In this document: positions 55,926 through 64,000 of the stretch, in pieces
Layout: every line of letters begins with the position of its first letter
Position numbering within the stretch: position 1 is the first letter of the stretch
DNA from: Actinomadura opuntiae
GTDB lineage: Bacteria; Actinomycetota; Actinomycetes; Streptosporangiales; Streptosporangiaceae
Assembly: GCF_030283205.1 (NCBI RefSeq)
Contig: NZ_JASNWF010000004.1
Location: 62,001-126,000, forward strand
Reading direction: 5' to 3'
Length of the DNA: 64,000 bases
Position numbers and translations under genes: made by a program
Notes under the pieces: generated by a model
Database searches by the model: none
The model's input: only the letters and a program-made list of their open reading frames with translations
What the model was told of the DNA's origin: nothing

Positions 55926-57146
55926 CTAGTCGTCGATGGCGGCGTAGGCGGTGGTCCAGAAGTCCTGGAAGTAGTGCGGCGGCTGCGGGGAGGTCATGGC
56001 GCGCTGGGTGAAGATGACGCCGATCATGTCCTCGCCGGGGTCGGCGTAGGCGGACGTGCCGAGGCCGCCCGTCCAGCCGAACCGGCCGGGGCGGACGAAC
56101 AGGTCGTCGCGGCGGCCGTCCACGCCGAGGCAGAAGCCCCAGCCGCCCGAGCCGAGGAAGGTCCCGGCGCCCGCCTTCTGCTCCGGCGTCAGCCGGTCGG
56201 TGGTCATCAGCTCGACGGACGGCCGGGACAGCAGCCGCCCGCCCGGGTACCGCCCGCCCGGGTACCGCCCGCCGTCCAGCAGCATCCGCAGGAAGGCGCG
56301 GTAGTCGTCGACGGTGGAGACCAGGCCGGGGCCGCCGCTGCCGGCGGGGAACACCGGCGGGCGGTCGTAGGCGCCGTCGCGCGGGTCGGGGCGGCGGGCG
56401 AGCGCGCCGGTGCCCGGGTCGGTGGCGTAGGACGCGGCGAGCCGGCCGGTCTGCGCGGCGGGGATGGTGAAGCCGGTGTCGCGCATCCCGAGCGGCTCGA
56501 AGATCCGCTCGCGGAGGAACTCCTCGAGCGGGCGGCCGGAGGCGCGGGCGATCGCCACGCCGGCGACGTCCGCACCGGTGTTGTAGAGCCAGCCCGCGCC
56601 CGGCTGGTGGGCCAGCGGCAGGGTGCCGAGCCGTTTGAGCCATTCGTCGGGGGCGCAGGCGGGGCCGTCCGGGCCGTTGTCGACGCCCGCGTCCATCATC
56701 GCCTGCGTGATCGGGGGCAGGCCCTCGGGCGTGAACATCAGCCCGTAGCCGAGGGTGAAGGTGAGCGCGTCGCGCAGGGTGATCGGGCGTTCGGCGGGGA
56801 CGGTGTCGTCGACCGGGCCGCCGGGGCGGCGCAGGACGCGCCGGTCGGCGAGTTCGGGGAGCAGGTCGTGCAGCGGGTCGTCCAGGCGGAGCCGGCACTC
56901 CTCGACCAGGATCATCGCGGCGACGGCGGTGACCGGCTTGGTCAGCGACGCGATCCGGAAGAGGGCGTCGCGGCGCATCGGGTCCGCTCCCCCGGCCTCC
57001 AGGGAGCCGGCCTCGATCACGTGCGTGCGGCCGCGCCGCTGGACGAGCGCGACCAGGCCGGGCAGCTCGCCGCTCTCGACGAATCCGGTCAGCACCCGGC
57101 GCATCCGGTCCAGTCCCGCCGGGGACAGCCCGCCGTCGTCGCTCAT
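55926..57146 (-). CDS. Serine hydrolase of the beta-lactamase class C/CubicO type
   Basis: The 406-residue protein has the SxxK nucleophile in FRIASLTKPVTAVAAM (about 68), the Tyr motif in GWLYNTGADVAGVAI (about 190) and a GGLGTS stretch (about 368) in the place of KTG. These are features of esterase/DD-peptidase-like members (EstB group). No signal peptide is seen, so it is probably cytoplasmic. ATG 57146 has AGAGGAGCGAGG upstream. A duplicated RYPGG (GGRYPGGRYPGGR, about 297-309) reflects a 15-bp tandem repeat in the DNA at about 56245-56274. Confidence 0.85.
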   Translation of the reverse strand: MSDDGGLSPAGLDRMRRVLTGFVESGELPGLVALVQRRGRTHVIEAGSLEAGGADPMRRDALFRIASLTKPVTAVAAMILVEECRLRLDDPLHDLLPELADRRVLRRPGGPVDDTVPAERPITLRDALTFTLGYGLMFTPEGLPPITQAMMDAGVDNGPDGPACAPDEWLKRLGTLPLAHQPGAGWLYNTGADVAGVAIARASGRPLEEFLRERIFEPLGMRDTGFTIPAAQTGRLAASYATDPGTGALARRPDPRDGAYDRPPVFPAGSGGPGLVSTVDDYRAFLRMLLDGGRYPGGRYPGGRLLSRPSVELMTTDRLTPEQKAGAGTFLGSGGWGFCLGVDGRRDDLFVRPGRFGWTGGLGTSAYADPGEDMIGVIFTQRAMTSPQPPHYFQDFWTTAYAAIDD

Positions 57147-57222
57147 CCTCGCTCCTCTGGTCGGTTCTCGCAGGGGCAGACCGTCCGGCGCCCGTGAACT
57201 CATCGCTCCCCGCCCGAATAAT

Positions 57223-57272
57223 GCGTAGGATTCCTCCTACGCTTGACAGGTAGGGAATCACCTACCTATCGT
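57223..57272 (+). promoter_or_regulatory. Promoter with two ArsR-type operators
   Basis: Operator 1 is GCGTAGGA/TCCTACGC (57223-57230, 57235-57242). Operator 2 is AGGTAGG/CCTACCT (57248-57254, 57261-57267). Their centres are 25 bp apart and both contain GTAGG and CCTAC. A consensus -35 TTGACA (57243-57248) and -10-like TATCGT (57267-57272) with an 18-bp spacer bracket operator 2. Confidence 0.72.
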
Positions 57273-57313
57273 CGCGGCATGGACATCATCCGGACGCGCC
57301 GGGACCGGGCGCG

Positions 57314-57628
57314 GTGACGGCGGACGTGTTCGCGGCGCTGGCCAGCCCGGTGCGGCGCGAGCTGACCGCGCTGCTGCTGGAGGGGCCCCGGTCGGTGAAC
57401 GACCTGGCGTCCCGCTTCGCGATGAGCCGTCCGAGCGTCTCCGAGCACCTGAAGGTGCTGCGGGAGGCGGGGCTCGTCACCGAGCGGCGCGACGGGCGGC
57501 GGCGCATCTACCAGCTGGAGGCCGAACCGCTCATGGAGCTGTCGCAGTGGCTGACCCCCTACGAGCGGTTCTGGCGGAGCAGGCTCGCCGGCCTGCGCGA
57601 ACTGCTGGACGCCGAGGACGAGAAGTGA
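57314..57628 (+). CDS. ArsR-family winged-helix repressor
   Basis: The 104-residue protein has the short ArsR fold: FAALASPVRRELTALLLEGP, SVNDLASRFAMSRPSVSEHL and the wing RRDGRRRIYQLE. There are no metal-binding cysteines, and the PYERFWRSRLAGLRELL tail is that of ArsR regulators paired with AHSA1/SRPBCC genes. It sits 42 bp downstream of a promoter with two matching operators and 19 bp upstream of the SRPBCC gene, so it very likely represses its own operon. Confidence 0.88.
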   Translation: MTADVFAALASPVRRELTALLLEGPRSVNDLASRFAMSRPSVSEHLKVLREAGLVTERRDGRRRIYQLEAEPLMELSQWLTPYERFWRSRLAGLRELLDAEDEK

Positions 57629-57647
57629 CACCGAGAGGGGAAGACCC

Positions 57648-58112
57648 ATGGCACCGAGCACGGACGGGGGCGGCGTGGTGAGCGGGGAGCGCGCGTCGAT
57701 CGAGGTGGACGAGTTCCTGCCGCATCCGCCGGAGCGGGTCTGGCGGGCGCTGACCGATCCGGACCTGCTGGCCCGCTGGCTGATGCCGAACGACTTCAAG
57801 CCGGTCGTCGGGCACCGGTTCACCTTCGCCGCCAAGCCGATCCCGAACGTCGGCTTCGACGGGACGATCTCCTGCCGCGTCCTCGACGTCGAGGAGGGAC
57901 GGCTGCTGCGGATCAGCTGGAACGGCGGCGGCCTGGACACCACGGTGACGTGGCGGCTGGCCGCCGAGGGGAACGGCACCCGGCTGTTCGTCGAGCACGC
58001 CGGCTTCGACCTCGACGACCCCGTCAACGCCTACGCCTACCGCGGGATGGGCAGCGGGTGGCGCACCGACGTCCTCCGCAAGCTGGCGGACGTCCTCGCC
58101 GAAACCGCCTGA
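57648..58112 (+). CDS. AHSA1/SRPBCC-domain protein
   Basis: The 154-residue protein has an activator-of-Hsp90-like SRPBCC fold: FLPHPPERVWRALTDPDLLA, RWLMPNDFKPVVGHRF and a C-terminal helix GMGSGWRTDVLRKLADVL. Such proteins bind small hydrophobic ligands; the function of those next to ArsR genes is unknown. It ends 60 bp before the convergent ABC exporter gene. Confidence 0.87.
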   Translation: MAPSTDGGGVVSGERASIEVDEFLPHPPERVWRALTDPDLLARWLMPNDFKPVVGHRFTFAAKPIPNVGFDGTISCRVLDVEEGRLLRISWNGGGLDTTVTWRLAAEGNGTRLFVEHAGFDLDDPVNAYAYRGMGSGWRTDVLRKLADVLAETA

Positions 58113-58129
58113 CCACTCCGATCACCGCA

Positions 58130-58164
58130 GCCCGGCCGTCCCTCCACGCTAGGGGCGGCCGGGC
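58130..58164. terminator. Bidirectional terminator-like hairpin
   Basis: GCCCGGCCG (58130-58138) and CGGCCGGGC (58156-58164) form a perfect 9-bp stem with a 17-nt loop between two convergent genes. Confidence 0.6.
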
Positions 58165-58172
58165 CGCGGGTC

Positions 58173-60062
58173 TCAGGCGACGGGTTCGAGGGGCGGGCGC
58201 GTGTCGAACTGCGTCTCGTACAGGTCGGCGTAGCGGCCGCCCGCGGCGAGCAGCTCGTCGTGCGTGCCGCGCTCGATGATCCGGCCCTCCTCCACGACCA
58301 GGATCAGGTCGGCGGCGCGGACGGTGGACAGCCGGTGCGCGATCACCACGGCGGTGCGCCCGTCGAGCGCCTCGGCCAGCGCCTCCTGGACGGCGGCCTC
58401 GGACGTGGAGTCCAGGTGCGCCGTGGCCTCGTCGAGGATGACGACGCGCTGGCGGGCCAGCAGCAGCCGGGCGATGGTGAGCCGCTGCCGCTCACCGCCC
58501 GACAGCCGGTAGCCGCGCTCGCCGACGATCGTGTCGAGGCCGTCGGGCAGCCCCTCGATCAGCGCGTCGAGGCGGGCGCGGCGCAGCACGTCCCACAGCT
58601 CGTCCTCGGACGCCTCGGGCCGGGCCAGCAGCAGGTTGTCGCGGATCGACTCGTGGAACAGGTGCCCGTCCTGGGTGACCATGCCGAGCGTCGCGCGGAT
58701 CGACGCGAACGACAGGTCGCGGACGTCCACGCCGCCCAGCCGGACGGTGCCGGCGTCGGCGTCGTACAGGCGCGGCAGCAGCTGCGCGATCGTCGACTTG
58801 CCGGCGCCGGACGAGCCGACGAGCGCGACCATCTGCCCGGGCTCGGCGCGGAACGACACCCCGTGCAGGACGTCGACGCCGCCGCGGGTGTCGAGCGTCG
58901 CGACCTCCTCCAGCGAGGCCAGGGACACCTTGTCGGCCGCCGGGTAGGCGAAGGTGACGTCGTCGAACTCGACCGCGACGGGCCCGTCGGGGACGGCGCG
59001 CGGCTCGGGCTTCTCGGCGACGAGCGGCCGCAGGTCCAGCACCTCGAAGACCCGCTCGAAGCTGACCAGCGCGCTCATCACCTCGACGCGGGCGCTGGCG
59101 AGCGCGGTCAGCGGCGCGTACAGCCGGGTGAGCAGCAGCGCGAGGGCGACGACGGCGCCGGCGTCGAGGTGGCCGCGCAGCGACATCCAGCCGCCGAGGC
59201 CGTAGACCAGCGCGAGCGCCAGCGCCGACACCATGGTCAGCGCGGTGATGAACACGTGCTGCACCATCGCGGTGCGGACGCCGATGTCGCGGACGCGGCG
59301 GGCGCGCGCGGCGAACTCGGCGGACTCGCGGTCGGGCCGTCCGAACAGCTTGACCAGGGTGGCGCCGGGCGCGGAGAACCGCTCGGTCATCTGGGTGCTC
59401 ATCGCGGCGTCGTGCCGGGCGGCCTCGCGCTCCAGCCCGGCGAGGCGGGTGCCCATCCGGCGGGCCGGCAGCACGAAGACCGGCAGGAGCACCAGCGCGA
59501 GCAGCGTGACCTGCCAGGAGATGCCGACCATGACCGCGAACGTCAGCAGCAGCGTCACCAGGTTGCTGACCACGCCGGACAGCGTGTCGCTGAACGCGCG
59601 CTGCGCGCCGATCACGTCGTTGTTGAGCCGGCTGACGAGCGCGCCGGTGCGGGTGCGGGTGAAGAACGCGACCGGCATCCGCTGCACGTGGTCGAAGACG
59701 GCGGTGCGCAGGTGCAGGATCAGCCCCTCGCCGATGCGGGCCGACAGCCACCGGTTGGCGAGGCCGAGCCCGCCCTCGGCGACCGCCAGCGCCGCGATCA
59801 GCACGGCCAGCCCCACCACGGTGGACGTCGCGGACCGGTCGACGATCGCGTTCACCACCCGGCCGGCCAGCACGGGCGTCGCGACGGCCAGCACCGCCAT
59901 CACCACGCTGAGCAGCAGGTACACGTACAGCGGGCGGCGGTGGGGGCGGGCGAACGCGGCGATCCGGCGCAGCGTGGCCTTGGAGAACGGCCGGCGGTCG
60001 TCCTGCGCGTTCATGGCGTGGTGCAACGACATCCACGCGGTGACTTCCATGTCCATCGGCAA
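58173..60062 (-). CDS. ABC multidrug exporter, fused TMD-NBD (SoxR-box controlled)
   Basis: The 629-residue half-transporter has a six-helix ABC exporter domain (about 40-330) and an ATPase domain (about 360-615) with Walker A LVGSSGAGKST, the signature LSGGERQRLTIARLL, Walker B VVILDEATAHLD and the switch His in VIAHRLSTV. It exports drugs, lipids or endogenous metabolites as a dimer. Its promoter contains a nearly ideal SoxR-type palindrome, and in Streptomyces coelicolor SoxR controls an ABC exporter. The start is at 60062, or at internal Met codons 6-20 nt later. Confidence 0.9.
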   Translation of the reverse strand: MPMDMEVTAWMSLHHAMNAQDDRRPFSKATLRRIAAFARPHRRPLYVYLLLSVVMAVLAVATPVLAGRVVNAIVDRSATSTVVGLAVLIAALAVAEGGLGLANRWLSARIGEGLILHLRTAVFDHVQRMPVAFFTRTRTGALVSRLNNDVIGAQRAFSDTLSGVVSNLVTLLLTFAVMVGISWQVTLLALVLLPVFVLPARRMGTRLAGLEREAARHDAAMSTQMTERFSAPGATLVKLFGRPDRESAEFAARARRVRDIGVRTAMVQHVFITALTMVSALALALVYGLGGWMSLRGHLDAGAVVALALLLTRLYAPLTALASARVEVMSALVSFERVFEVLDLRPLVAEKPEPRAVPDGPVAVEFDDVTFAYPAADKVSLASLEEVATLDTRGGVDVLHGVSFRAEPGQMVALVGSSGAGKSTIAQLLPRLYDADAGTVRLGGVDVRDLSFASIRATLGMVTQDGHLFHESIRDNLLLARPEASEDELWDVLRRARLDALIEGLPDGLDTIVGERGYRLSGGERQRLTIARLLLARQRVVILDEATAHLDSTSEAAVQEALAEALDGRTAVVIAHRLSTVRAADLILVVEEGRIIERGTHDELLAAGGRYADLYETQFDTRPPLEPVA

Positions 60063-60091
60063 TCCTCAGCGATCGTCGGTCCGGGACGTCC

Positions 60092-60122
60092 ATCCTGAGA
60101 CCTCAAGGAATCTTGAGGTCAA
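60092..60122 (-). promoter_or_regulatory. SoxR-box-like operator in a 19-bp-spacer promoter
   Basis: GACCTCAAG (60099-60107) and CTTGAGGTC (60112-60120) are perfect 9-bp arms with a 4-nt spacer, matching the SoxR consensus halves CCTCAAG and CTTGAGG. On the minus strand -35 TTGACC and -10 CAGGAT flank it with a 19-bp spacer, the overlong spacing typical of MerR-family promoters. It faces the ABC exporter. Confidence 0.72.
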
Positions 60123-60193
60123 GCCGCCACCATGGCCAAGCATGGCGCGGGGGTACGACAATCGGTGGGGTGATCAACGAAGAGGGGCGGAAC

Positions 60194-61369
60194 GTGGGGA
60201 CCGAGACCGGCATCGACGTGGACAAGGCGCGGGCGGACACGCCGGGCTGCGCGCGGGTCGCGCACCTGAACAACGCGGGGGCCGCGCTGCCGCCCGCACC
60301 CGTGATCGAGGCGGTCGCGGAGCACTTCGCGCTGGAGACGACCATCGGCGGGTACGAGGCGGCCGACCGGAACGCCGAGGCGGTCGAGCACTTCTACGGC
60401 GCTGTCGCCGGGCTGATCGGCGCGCAGCCCGAGGAGATCGCCTACGTCGAGAACGCGACGCGCGCCTGGGACATGGCGTTCTACGCCATCCCGTTCGCGG
60501 AGGGCGACCGGATCCTCACCACGACCAACGAGTACTCAAGCAACGCGATCGCCTATCAGCAGATCGCCGCCGCCAAGGGCGCCCGCGTGGAAGTGGTCCC
60601 GGACGACGCGAACGGCACGCTGGCCCTCGACGCATTGGAGGCCGAACTGGCCAAGGGCGGCGTCCGGCTCGTCTCGCTGAACCACATCCCGACCTACAAC
60701 GGGCTGGTCAACCCGGCGGCGGAAGTGGGCCGGCTGTGCCGCGAGCACGGCGTCCTCTACCTGCTGGACGCCTGCCAGTCGGTCGGGCACCTCGCCGTGG
60801 ACGTCGCCGAGATCGGCTGCGACATGCTGTCCGCGACAGGCCGCAAGTACCTGCGCGGGCCGCGCGGAACGGGCTTCCTGTACGTGCGGCGGGAGATCGC
60901 CCGGACGCTGGAGCCGCCGTTCCTCGACCTGACCGCCGCCGAGTGGAAGGCGCCCGACGGCTACGAGATCCGCGACGACGCGCGCCGCTTCGAGACGTGG
61001 GAACGGTACGTCGCCGGGCAGATCGGGCTGGGAGCGGCGGCCGACTACGCGTCCGCGCTGGGAATGTCCGCGATCGAGCAGCGCGTCACCGATCTGGCCG
61101 CGACGCTCCGGCGGATGCTGGCCGAACGGCCCGGCGTCACCGTCCGGGACCGCGGCGAACGGCAGTCGGGCATCGTCTCGTTCACCGTCGACGGCCATGC
61201 GCCCGCCGCGATCCAGGCGGCGGCGCGGGAGCGGGACGTCAACGTCAGCGTCGCGGTGCCGCGGGACCACGGATACGACCCGCACGGCCTCGACGCGGCC
61301 GTGCGGGCCTCCGTGCACTACTACAACGACGAAGACGACCTGGAGCGCCTGATCGCGGCGCTCCCCTGA
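60194..61369 (+). CDS. Class V aminotransferase-fold PLP enzyme (cysteine desulfurase-like)
   Basis: The 391-residue enzyme starts at GTG 60194 (GAGGGG upstream; GTG 60170 is an alternative). It has HLNNAGAALPPAPVIEAV at the N-terminus, the PLP-contacting LDACQSVGHLAVDVAEIG (about 195) and the Schiff-base Lys in SATGRKYLRGPRGTGFLYV (about 220). This is the SufS/Csd/isopenicillin-N-epimerase/EgtE-type group. No active-site Cys loop of true desulfurases is recognised, so C-S lyase or epimerase activity is also possible. It is divergent from the ABC exporter. Confidence 0.83.
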   Translation: MGTETGIDVDKARADTPGCARVAHLNNAGAALPPAPVIEAVAEHFALETTIGGYEAADRNAEAVEHFYGAVAGLIGAQPEEIAYVENATRAWDMAFYAIPFAEGDRILTTTNEYSSNAIAYQQIAAAKGARVEVVPDDANGTLALDALEAELAKGGVRLVSLNHIPTYNGLVNPAAEVGRLCREHGVLYLLDACQSVGHLAVDVAEIGCDMLSATGRKYLRGPRGTGFLYVRREIARTLEPPFLDLTAAEWKAPDGYEIRDDARRFETWERYVAGQIGLGAAADYASALGMSAIEQRVTDLAATLRRMLAERPGVTVRDRGERQSGIVSFTVDGHAPAAIQAAARERDVNVSVAVPRDHGYDPHGLDAAVRASVHYYNDEDDLERLIAALP

Positions 61370-61373
61370 TCGC

Positions 61374-61793
61374 TCAGACGTTGCCGCGGGCCGCGCTGAT
61401 GTCGGCGAGCGCCGACGCGGAGTCCTTCTCCATCGCCAGGTCGCCGATGGAGACGATGCCGACGGGGCGCCCGTCCTCCAGGACGGGCAGCCGCCGCACC
61501 GACCGCTCGCGCATGATCTGCGCGGCCTTGTCGAGCGAGTCGTCCGGCCCGACCGTCGCGGTGACGCTGCTGGCGAGCCGGCCGATCTTGGCCTGGGCCG
61601 GGTCGCCGCCCGCCGCCAGCCCCCGCACGACCAGGTCGCGGTCGGTGACCACGCCCTGCAGGTCGTCGCCCTCGGCGACGAGCACCGCGCCGATGTCCTC
61701 GTCGCGCATCGCCCGCGCCACCGTGACGATGTCGAGCTCCGGGGACACCGACGTGGGGGAACCGGTCATGATGTCGCGGATCTTCGTGGCCAT
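61374..61793 (-). CDS. Tandem CBS-domain protein
   Basis: The 139-residue protein consists of two CBS motifs (about 8-62, DIMTGSPTSVSPELDIVTVA, and 72-126, PDDSLDKAAQIMRERSVRRL). CBS pairs bind adenosine nucleotides. As a stand-alone protein it resembles hypoxic-response CBS proteins of actinobacteria (Hrp1-like) but this is not sure. ATG 61793 has GAGGAG upstream. It converges with the aminotransferase gene 4 bp from its stop. Confidence 0.9.
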   Translation of the reverse strand: MATKIRDIMTGSPTSVSPELDIVTVARAMRDEDIGAVLVAEGDDLQGVVTDRDLVVRGLAAGGDPAQAKIGRLASSVTATVGPDDSLDKAAQIMRERSVRRLPVLEDGRPVGIVSIGDLAMEKDSASALADISAARGNV

Positions 61794-62053
61794 TGCACAC
61801 TCCTCGAGCCTCGTGGTCGTTCTGCCGGGTGTACCGGGCTGGGTCCCGCCCTACCCGGCAGGACGACCCTCATTCGCGCGGCCCGGCCGGCCCCGTCCAC
61901 CGGGCCGCGGGGTCCGCCGCGCCGCATGTCACTGATGCGTAACGAAGCGAACCCCGTCGCTAAAGTGGTCGTCTTTCAAGGTGCACGGGGGGTCTCGGCG
62001 AAGGACCGCCCCCGGCGGCATGCGCGATCACCGAGCTGAGAAGGGGGCAGGCC
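61794..62053. other. Divergent intergenic region
   Basis: The 260 bp between the CBS gene and the carboxypeptidase gene have no gene. A TAAAGT at about 61960 is a possible -10 for the carboxypeptidase; no clear operator is seen. Confidence 0.4.
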
Positions 62054-64000
62054 GTGAACGACGTCCCGCAGGAACCGGAGCCGGCCGACCGCCCGGAGGA
62101 CGTCGAACCCGAACCGGGCCGCACGGCCACCGCCGAGTTCCGCATCCCGGCGCCCGCCCCGGCGAAGAACGCCTCGCTGACCAGGCCCGACATCCGGCGC
62201 CCGGACAAACCGGCCGAGCCCGCCGAAGACACCGAGGACACCGAGCCCGCCGAAGACGCGGCGGACGACGCCGAACCGGCCGGCGAGGAGGCGGACGCGC
62301 CGACCCCGCAGGAAGACGAGGACTCCGAGGAGACGCCCGAGCAGGACGCGCCGCCGGAGGCGGAGGACGCGGACGCGAAGGCGGAGGAGAGTCCCGAGGA
62401 CGCGGAGGAAGAAGAGCCGGAGGCGGACGCCGCGCAGACCGTCCCGGAAAAGGGCGCTGAGCGGGCCGAAACCGCGCCGGACGCGGACACCGTTCCTGAG
62501 CAGGACGCGCCTCCCGTCCCACCGGAAGACGACGAGCCCGCGCAGGAACCGGCGGACGAACCCGCTGCGGCCCGCGAGCCGGAAGACGAGCCGGAGGCGT
62601 CCCCGGAGGAGGAGCCGGACGGGCCCGAGGCGACCGACGCGGAGGAGGACGAGCGGCCCGAGGCGTCCGCGGAGGCGGCACCGGAGTCGCGAGCGGAGTC
62701 GCCCGCCGCGGTGACGCGGGTCGAGCGGCTGCCCACCTCATGGGAGGTGCCCGCGCCGAAAGACGCCGCCGCGCAGGAGCCGGCGGCGCCGCCGCGGCCG
62801 GGCGGGCAGGAGTGGTGGGAGACGCCGCGCCAGAGCCCCGGACCGGCGGGATGGGAGGCGCCGCAGCAGGCGCCGGCGGGCGAGTTCCGGCCCGACTCCA
62901 TCCGGTGGGACGCGGCGCCAGGCGCGACGCCGCCAGGACCGACGCCGCAGAACGCGGCGGCGCCTGTGCGGCCCGTCCAGAGCGGCCCCTGGGAGGTCGC
63001 CGCACCGCGGCCGCCCGCTCCGGCCCCGCCCATGGCCCAGACGGAAGAGCGGCCGAAGCGGCGGCGCGGGCTCATCGTCCTCATAGCGGCGCTGGTGCTG
63101 GTCGTCGGGGTGGTGGCCGGGCAGCTGATCCGGCCGGTTCCGGATCCGACCGTGAAGCTGGACCTGGCGTCCAGCCACGTCTTCAAGGGAGCGGCGCCCT
63201 CGCTGCCGTGGCCGGCGGTCGGGCAGTCGGCGGTGTACGTGGACGGCCTGGGGGCGATGGGATCGTCCGGCGGGTCCGCGCCGACGCCGACGGCGAGCGT
63301 CGCGAAGGTGATGACGGCGTTCGTGTACCTGCGCGACCATCCGCTGAAGACGGGTGAGGCGGGGCCGGTGCTGGCGGTGTCGCCGCAGGGGGTGGCGGAG
63401 ATCCCGGCCCGCAAGAAGCGCGGGGAGTCGCTGCTCGGGATCACGGCGGGGCAGCGGCTGACCGAGCGCAAGGCGCTGGAGGCGCTGCTGATCATCTCGG
63501 CGAACGACCTGGCGCACGAGCTGGCCCGCTGGGACGCGGGCGGCGACCAGCCGTTCGTCGCGAAGATGAACGCGGCGGCGCGGGAGCTGGGGATGACCAG
63601 CACCCGCTACACCGATCCGAGCGGGTACGACTCGCGGACGGTCAGCACCGCCGCCGACCAGGTGAAGCTGCTGCGGGCGGCGATGAAGGTCCAGGCGTTC
63701 ACCGAGATCGTGAACCGGCGGGCGTACGTGCCCGATGACGGCAGCCCGGCGCGTCCGGGCGGGAACATCCTGGTCGGGCAGTACGGGGTGGTCGGCGGGA
63801 AGACCGGCTACACCGACGCGGCCGGCGGGAACTTCGTGTTCGCGGCGCGCAAGCGGGTCGCCGGCGTGCCGACGCTGATCCTCGGCGCGGTGATGGGGCA
63901 GAAGTCGCCGAGCGCGATGGCGGCCGTGGAGGCGGGCGGGCGGCTCGTCGCGGCGGCGGAGAACGCGCTGACCCCGGCGACCCTGGCGGGGAAGGGCGCC
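62054..64000 (+). CDS. D-alanyl-D-alanine carboxypeptidase with long acidic N-terminal extension (partial)
   Basis: 649 codons are visible from GTG 62054 (AAGGGGG upstream) to the window end. Residues 1-335 are cytoplasmic, highly acidic and Pro/Ala-rich, with repeated EDTEDTEPAEDA-like runs and later SWEVPAP/PWEVAAP motifs. A transmembrane helix follows (about 338-360, after KRRRG). The S11 peptidase domain outside has SVAK (about 414), SAN in LIISANDLAHELA (about 481) and KTG in GGKTGYTDAAGG (about 582). It trims peptidoglycan peptides at the outer face of the membrane; the acidic extension may be an interaction or regulatory arm. Confidence 0.9.
   Translation, partial: MNDVPQEPEPADRPEDVEPEPGRTATAEFRIPAPAPAKNASLTRPDIRRPDKPAEPAEDTEDTEPAEDAADDAEPAGEEADAPTPQEDEDSEETPEQDAPPEAEDADAKAEESPEDAEEEEPEADAAQTVPEKGAERAETAPDADTVPEQDAPPVPPEDDEPAQEPADEPAAAREPEDEPEASPEEEPDGPEATDAEEDERPEASAEAAPESRAESPAAVTRVERLPTSWEVPAPKDAAAQEPAAPPRPGGQEWWETPRQSPGPAGWEAPQQAPAGEFRPDSIRWDAAPGATPPGPTPQNAAAPVRPVQSGPWEVAAPRPPAPAPPMAQTEERPKRRRGLIVLIAALVLVVGVVAGQLIRPVPDPTVKLDLASSHVFKGAAPSLPWPAVGQSAVYVDGLGAMGSSGGSAPTPTASVAKVMTAFVYLRDHPLKTGEAGPVLAVSPQGVAEIPARKKRGESLLGITAGQRLTERKALEALLIISANDLAHELARWDAGGDQPFVAKMNAAARELGMTSTRYTDPSGYDSRTVSTAADQVKLLRAAMKVQAFTEIVNRRAYVPDDGSPARPGGNILVGQYGVVGGKTGYTDAAGGNFVFAARKRVAGVPTLILGAVMGQKSPSAMAAVEAGGRLVAAAENALTPATLAGKGA

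Noticed and set aside
54211-57261. Very long minus-strand open frame of 1016 codons
   Set aside because: It is in the shadow of the serine hydrolase, YeiH and LysR genes; the product is Arg/Pro/Ala-rich without domains, a usual by-product of high GC content.
1-64000. rRNA or tRNA genes
   Set aside because: No stretch with the conserved tRNA boxes or rRNA sequence was noticed by eye; a covariance-model scan would be decisive.

Overview
The window is very GC-rich, densely coded DNA from a filamentous-type actinobacterium. The mix of SpoIIE/STAS stress regulators, a mycosin with WXG100-like partners, a REP13E12-like DUF222/HNH protein, an F420/NADP-type reductase and many MarR/ArsR/PucR/LuxR regulators fits Streptosporangiales (for example Thermomonosporaceae/Actinomadura). 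That placement is an inference from gene families; no rRNA or tRNA gene is visible.

Region 1-9 kb is a partner-switching stress-signalling cluster: an RsbR-RsbS stressosome pair followed by a truncated RsbX-like phosphatase and a large SpoIIE phosphatase that runs off the left edge, two MarR regulators, two more SpoIIE phosphatases and a shortened STAS protein. No RsbT kinase is seen. 9-20 kb holds a DUF4132 protein, a recombination scar of MarR and amidase remnants, an MFS exporter with its regulator, and two metal-efflux modules: an ArsR sensor with a P1B-4 ATPase, and an ArsR sensor with a CDF transporter. 19.5-24 kb has a PucR regulator divergent from two SDR genes, then a bis-aminopropyl-spermidine-synthase-like gene. 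24-30 kb holds a FtsX-type ABC exporter, a NarL-type regulator and a tandem-duplicated histidine kinase whose first half is degenerate.

30.6-33.8 kb is a small type VII secretion-type cluster (two helical substrate-like proteins and a mycosin) without the secretion core genes. 33.8-38.8 kb has a two-component system with a FAD monooxygenase, a small secreted-looking protein and an esterase. 39-45.4 kb has a PucR-type regulator, a large LuxR (LAL) regulator and two paralogous SRPBCC proteins. 45.4-49.9 kb is a sugar ABC operon with a ROK kinase, preceded by a DasR-like palindrome set inside a promoter, so it is probably an amino-sugar uptake operon.

The most unusual structure is at 50.05-52.47 kb. 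Two nearly identical 215-bp repeats in inverted orientation flank a DUF222/HNH endonuclease gene and a PNPOx-like gene. Each repeat contains a fully paired cloverleaf: a perfect 15-bp stem closing three hairpins, each with a 3-nt loop, all of the C(GAA)G type on one strand. A degenerate 20-bp tandem array adjoins the right copy. This is the best candidate here for an undescribed mobile or structured-nucleic-acid system.

52.8-64 kb carries an F420/NADP reductase-like gene with HxlR, a LysR/YeiH-type pair, a serine hydrolase, an ArsR/AHSA1 pair behind double operators, an ABC exporter behind a SoxR-box-like promoter, a class V aminotransferase, a CBS protein, and the first 649 codons of a D-alanyl-D-alanine carboxypeptidase with a long acidic cytoplasmic extension that runs off the right edge.
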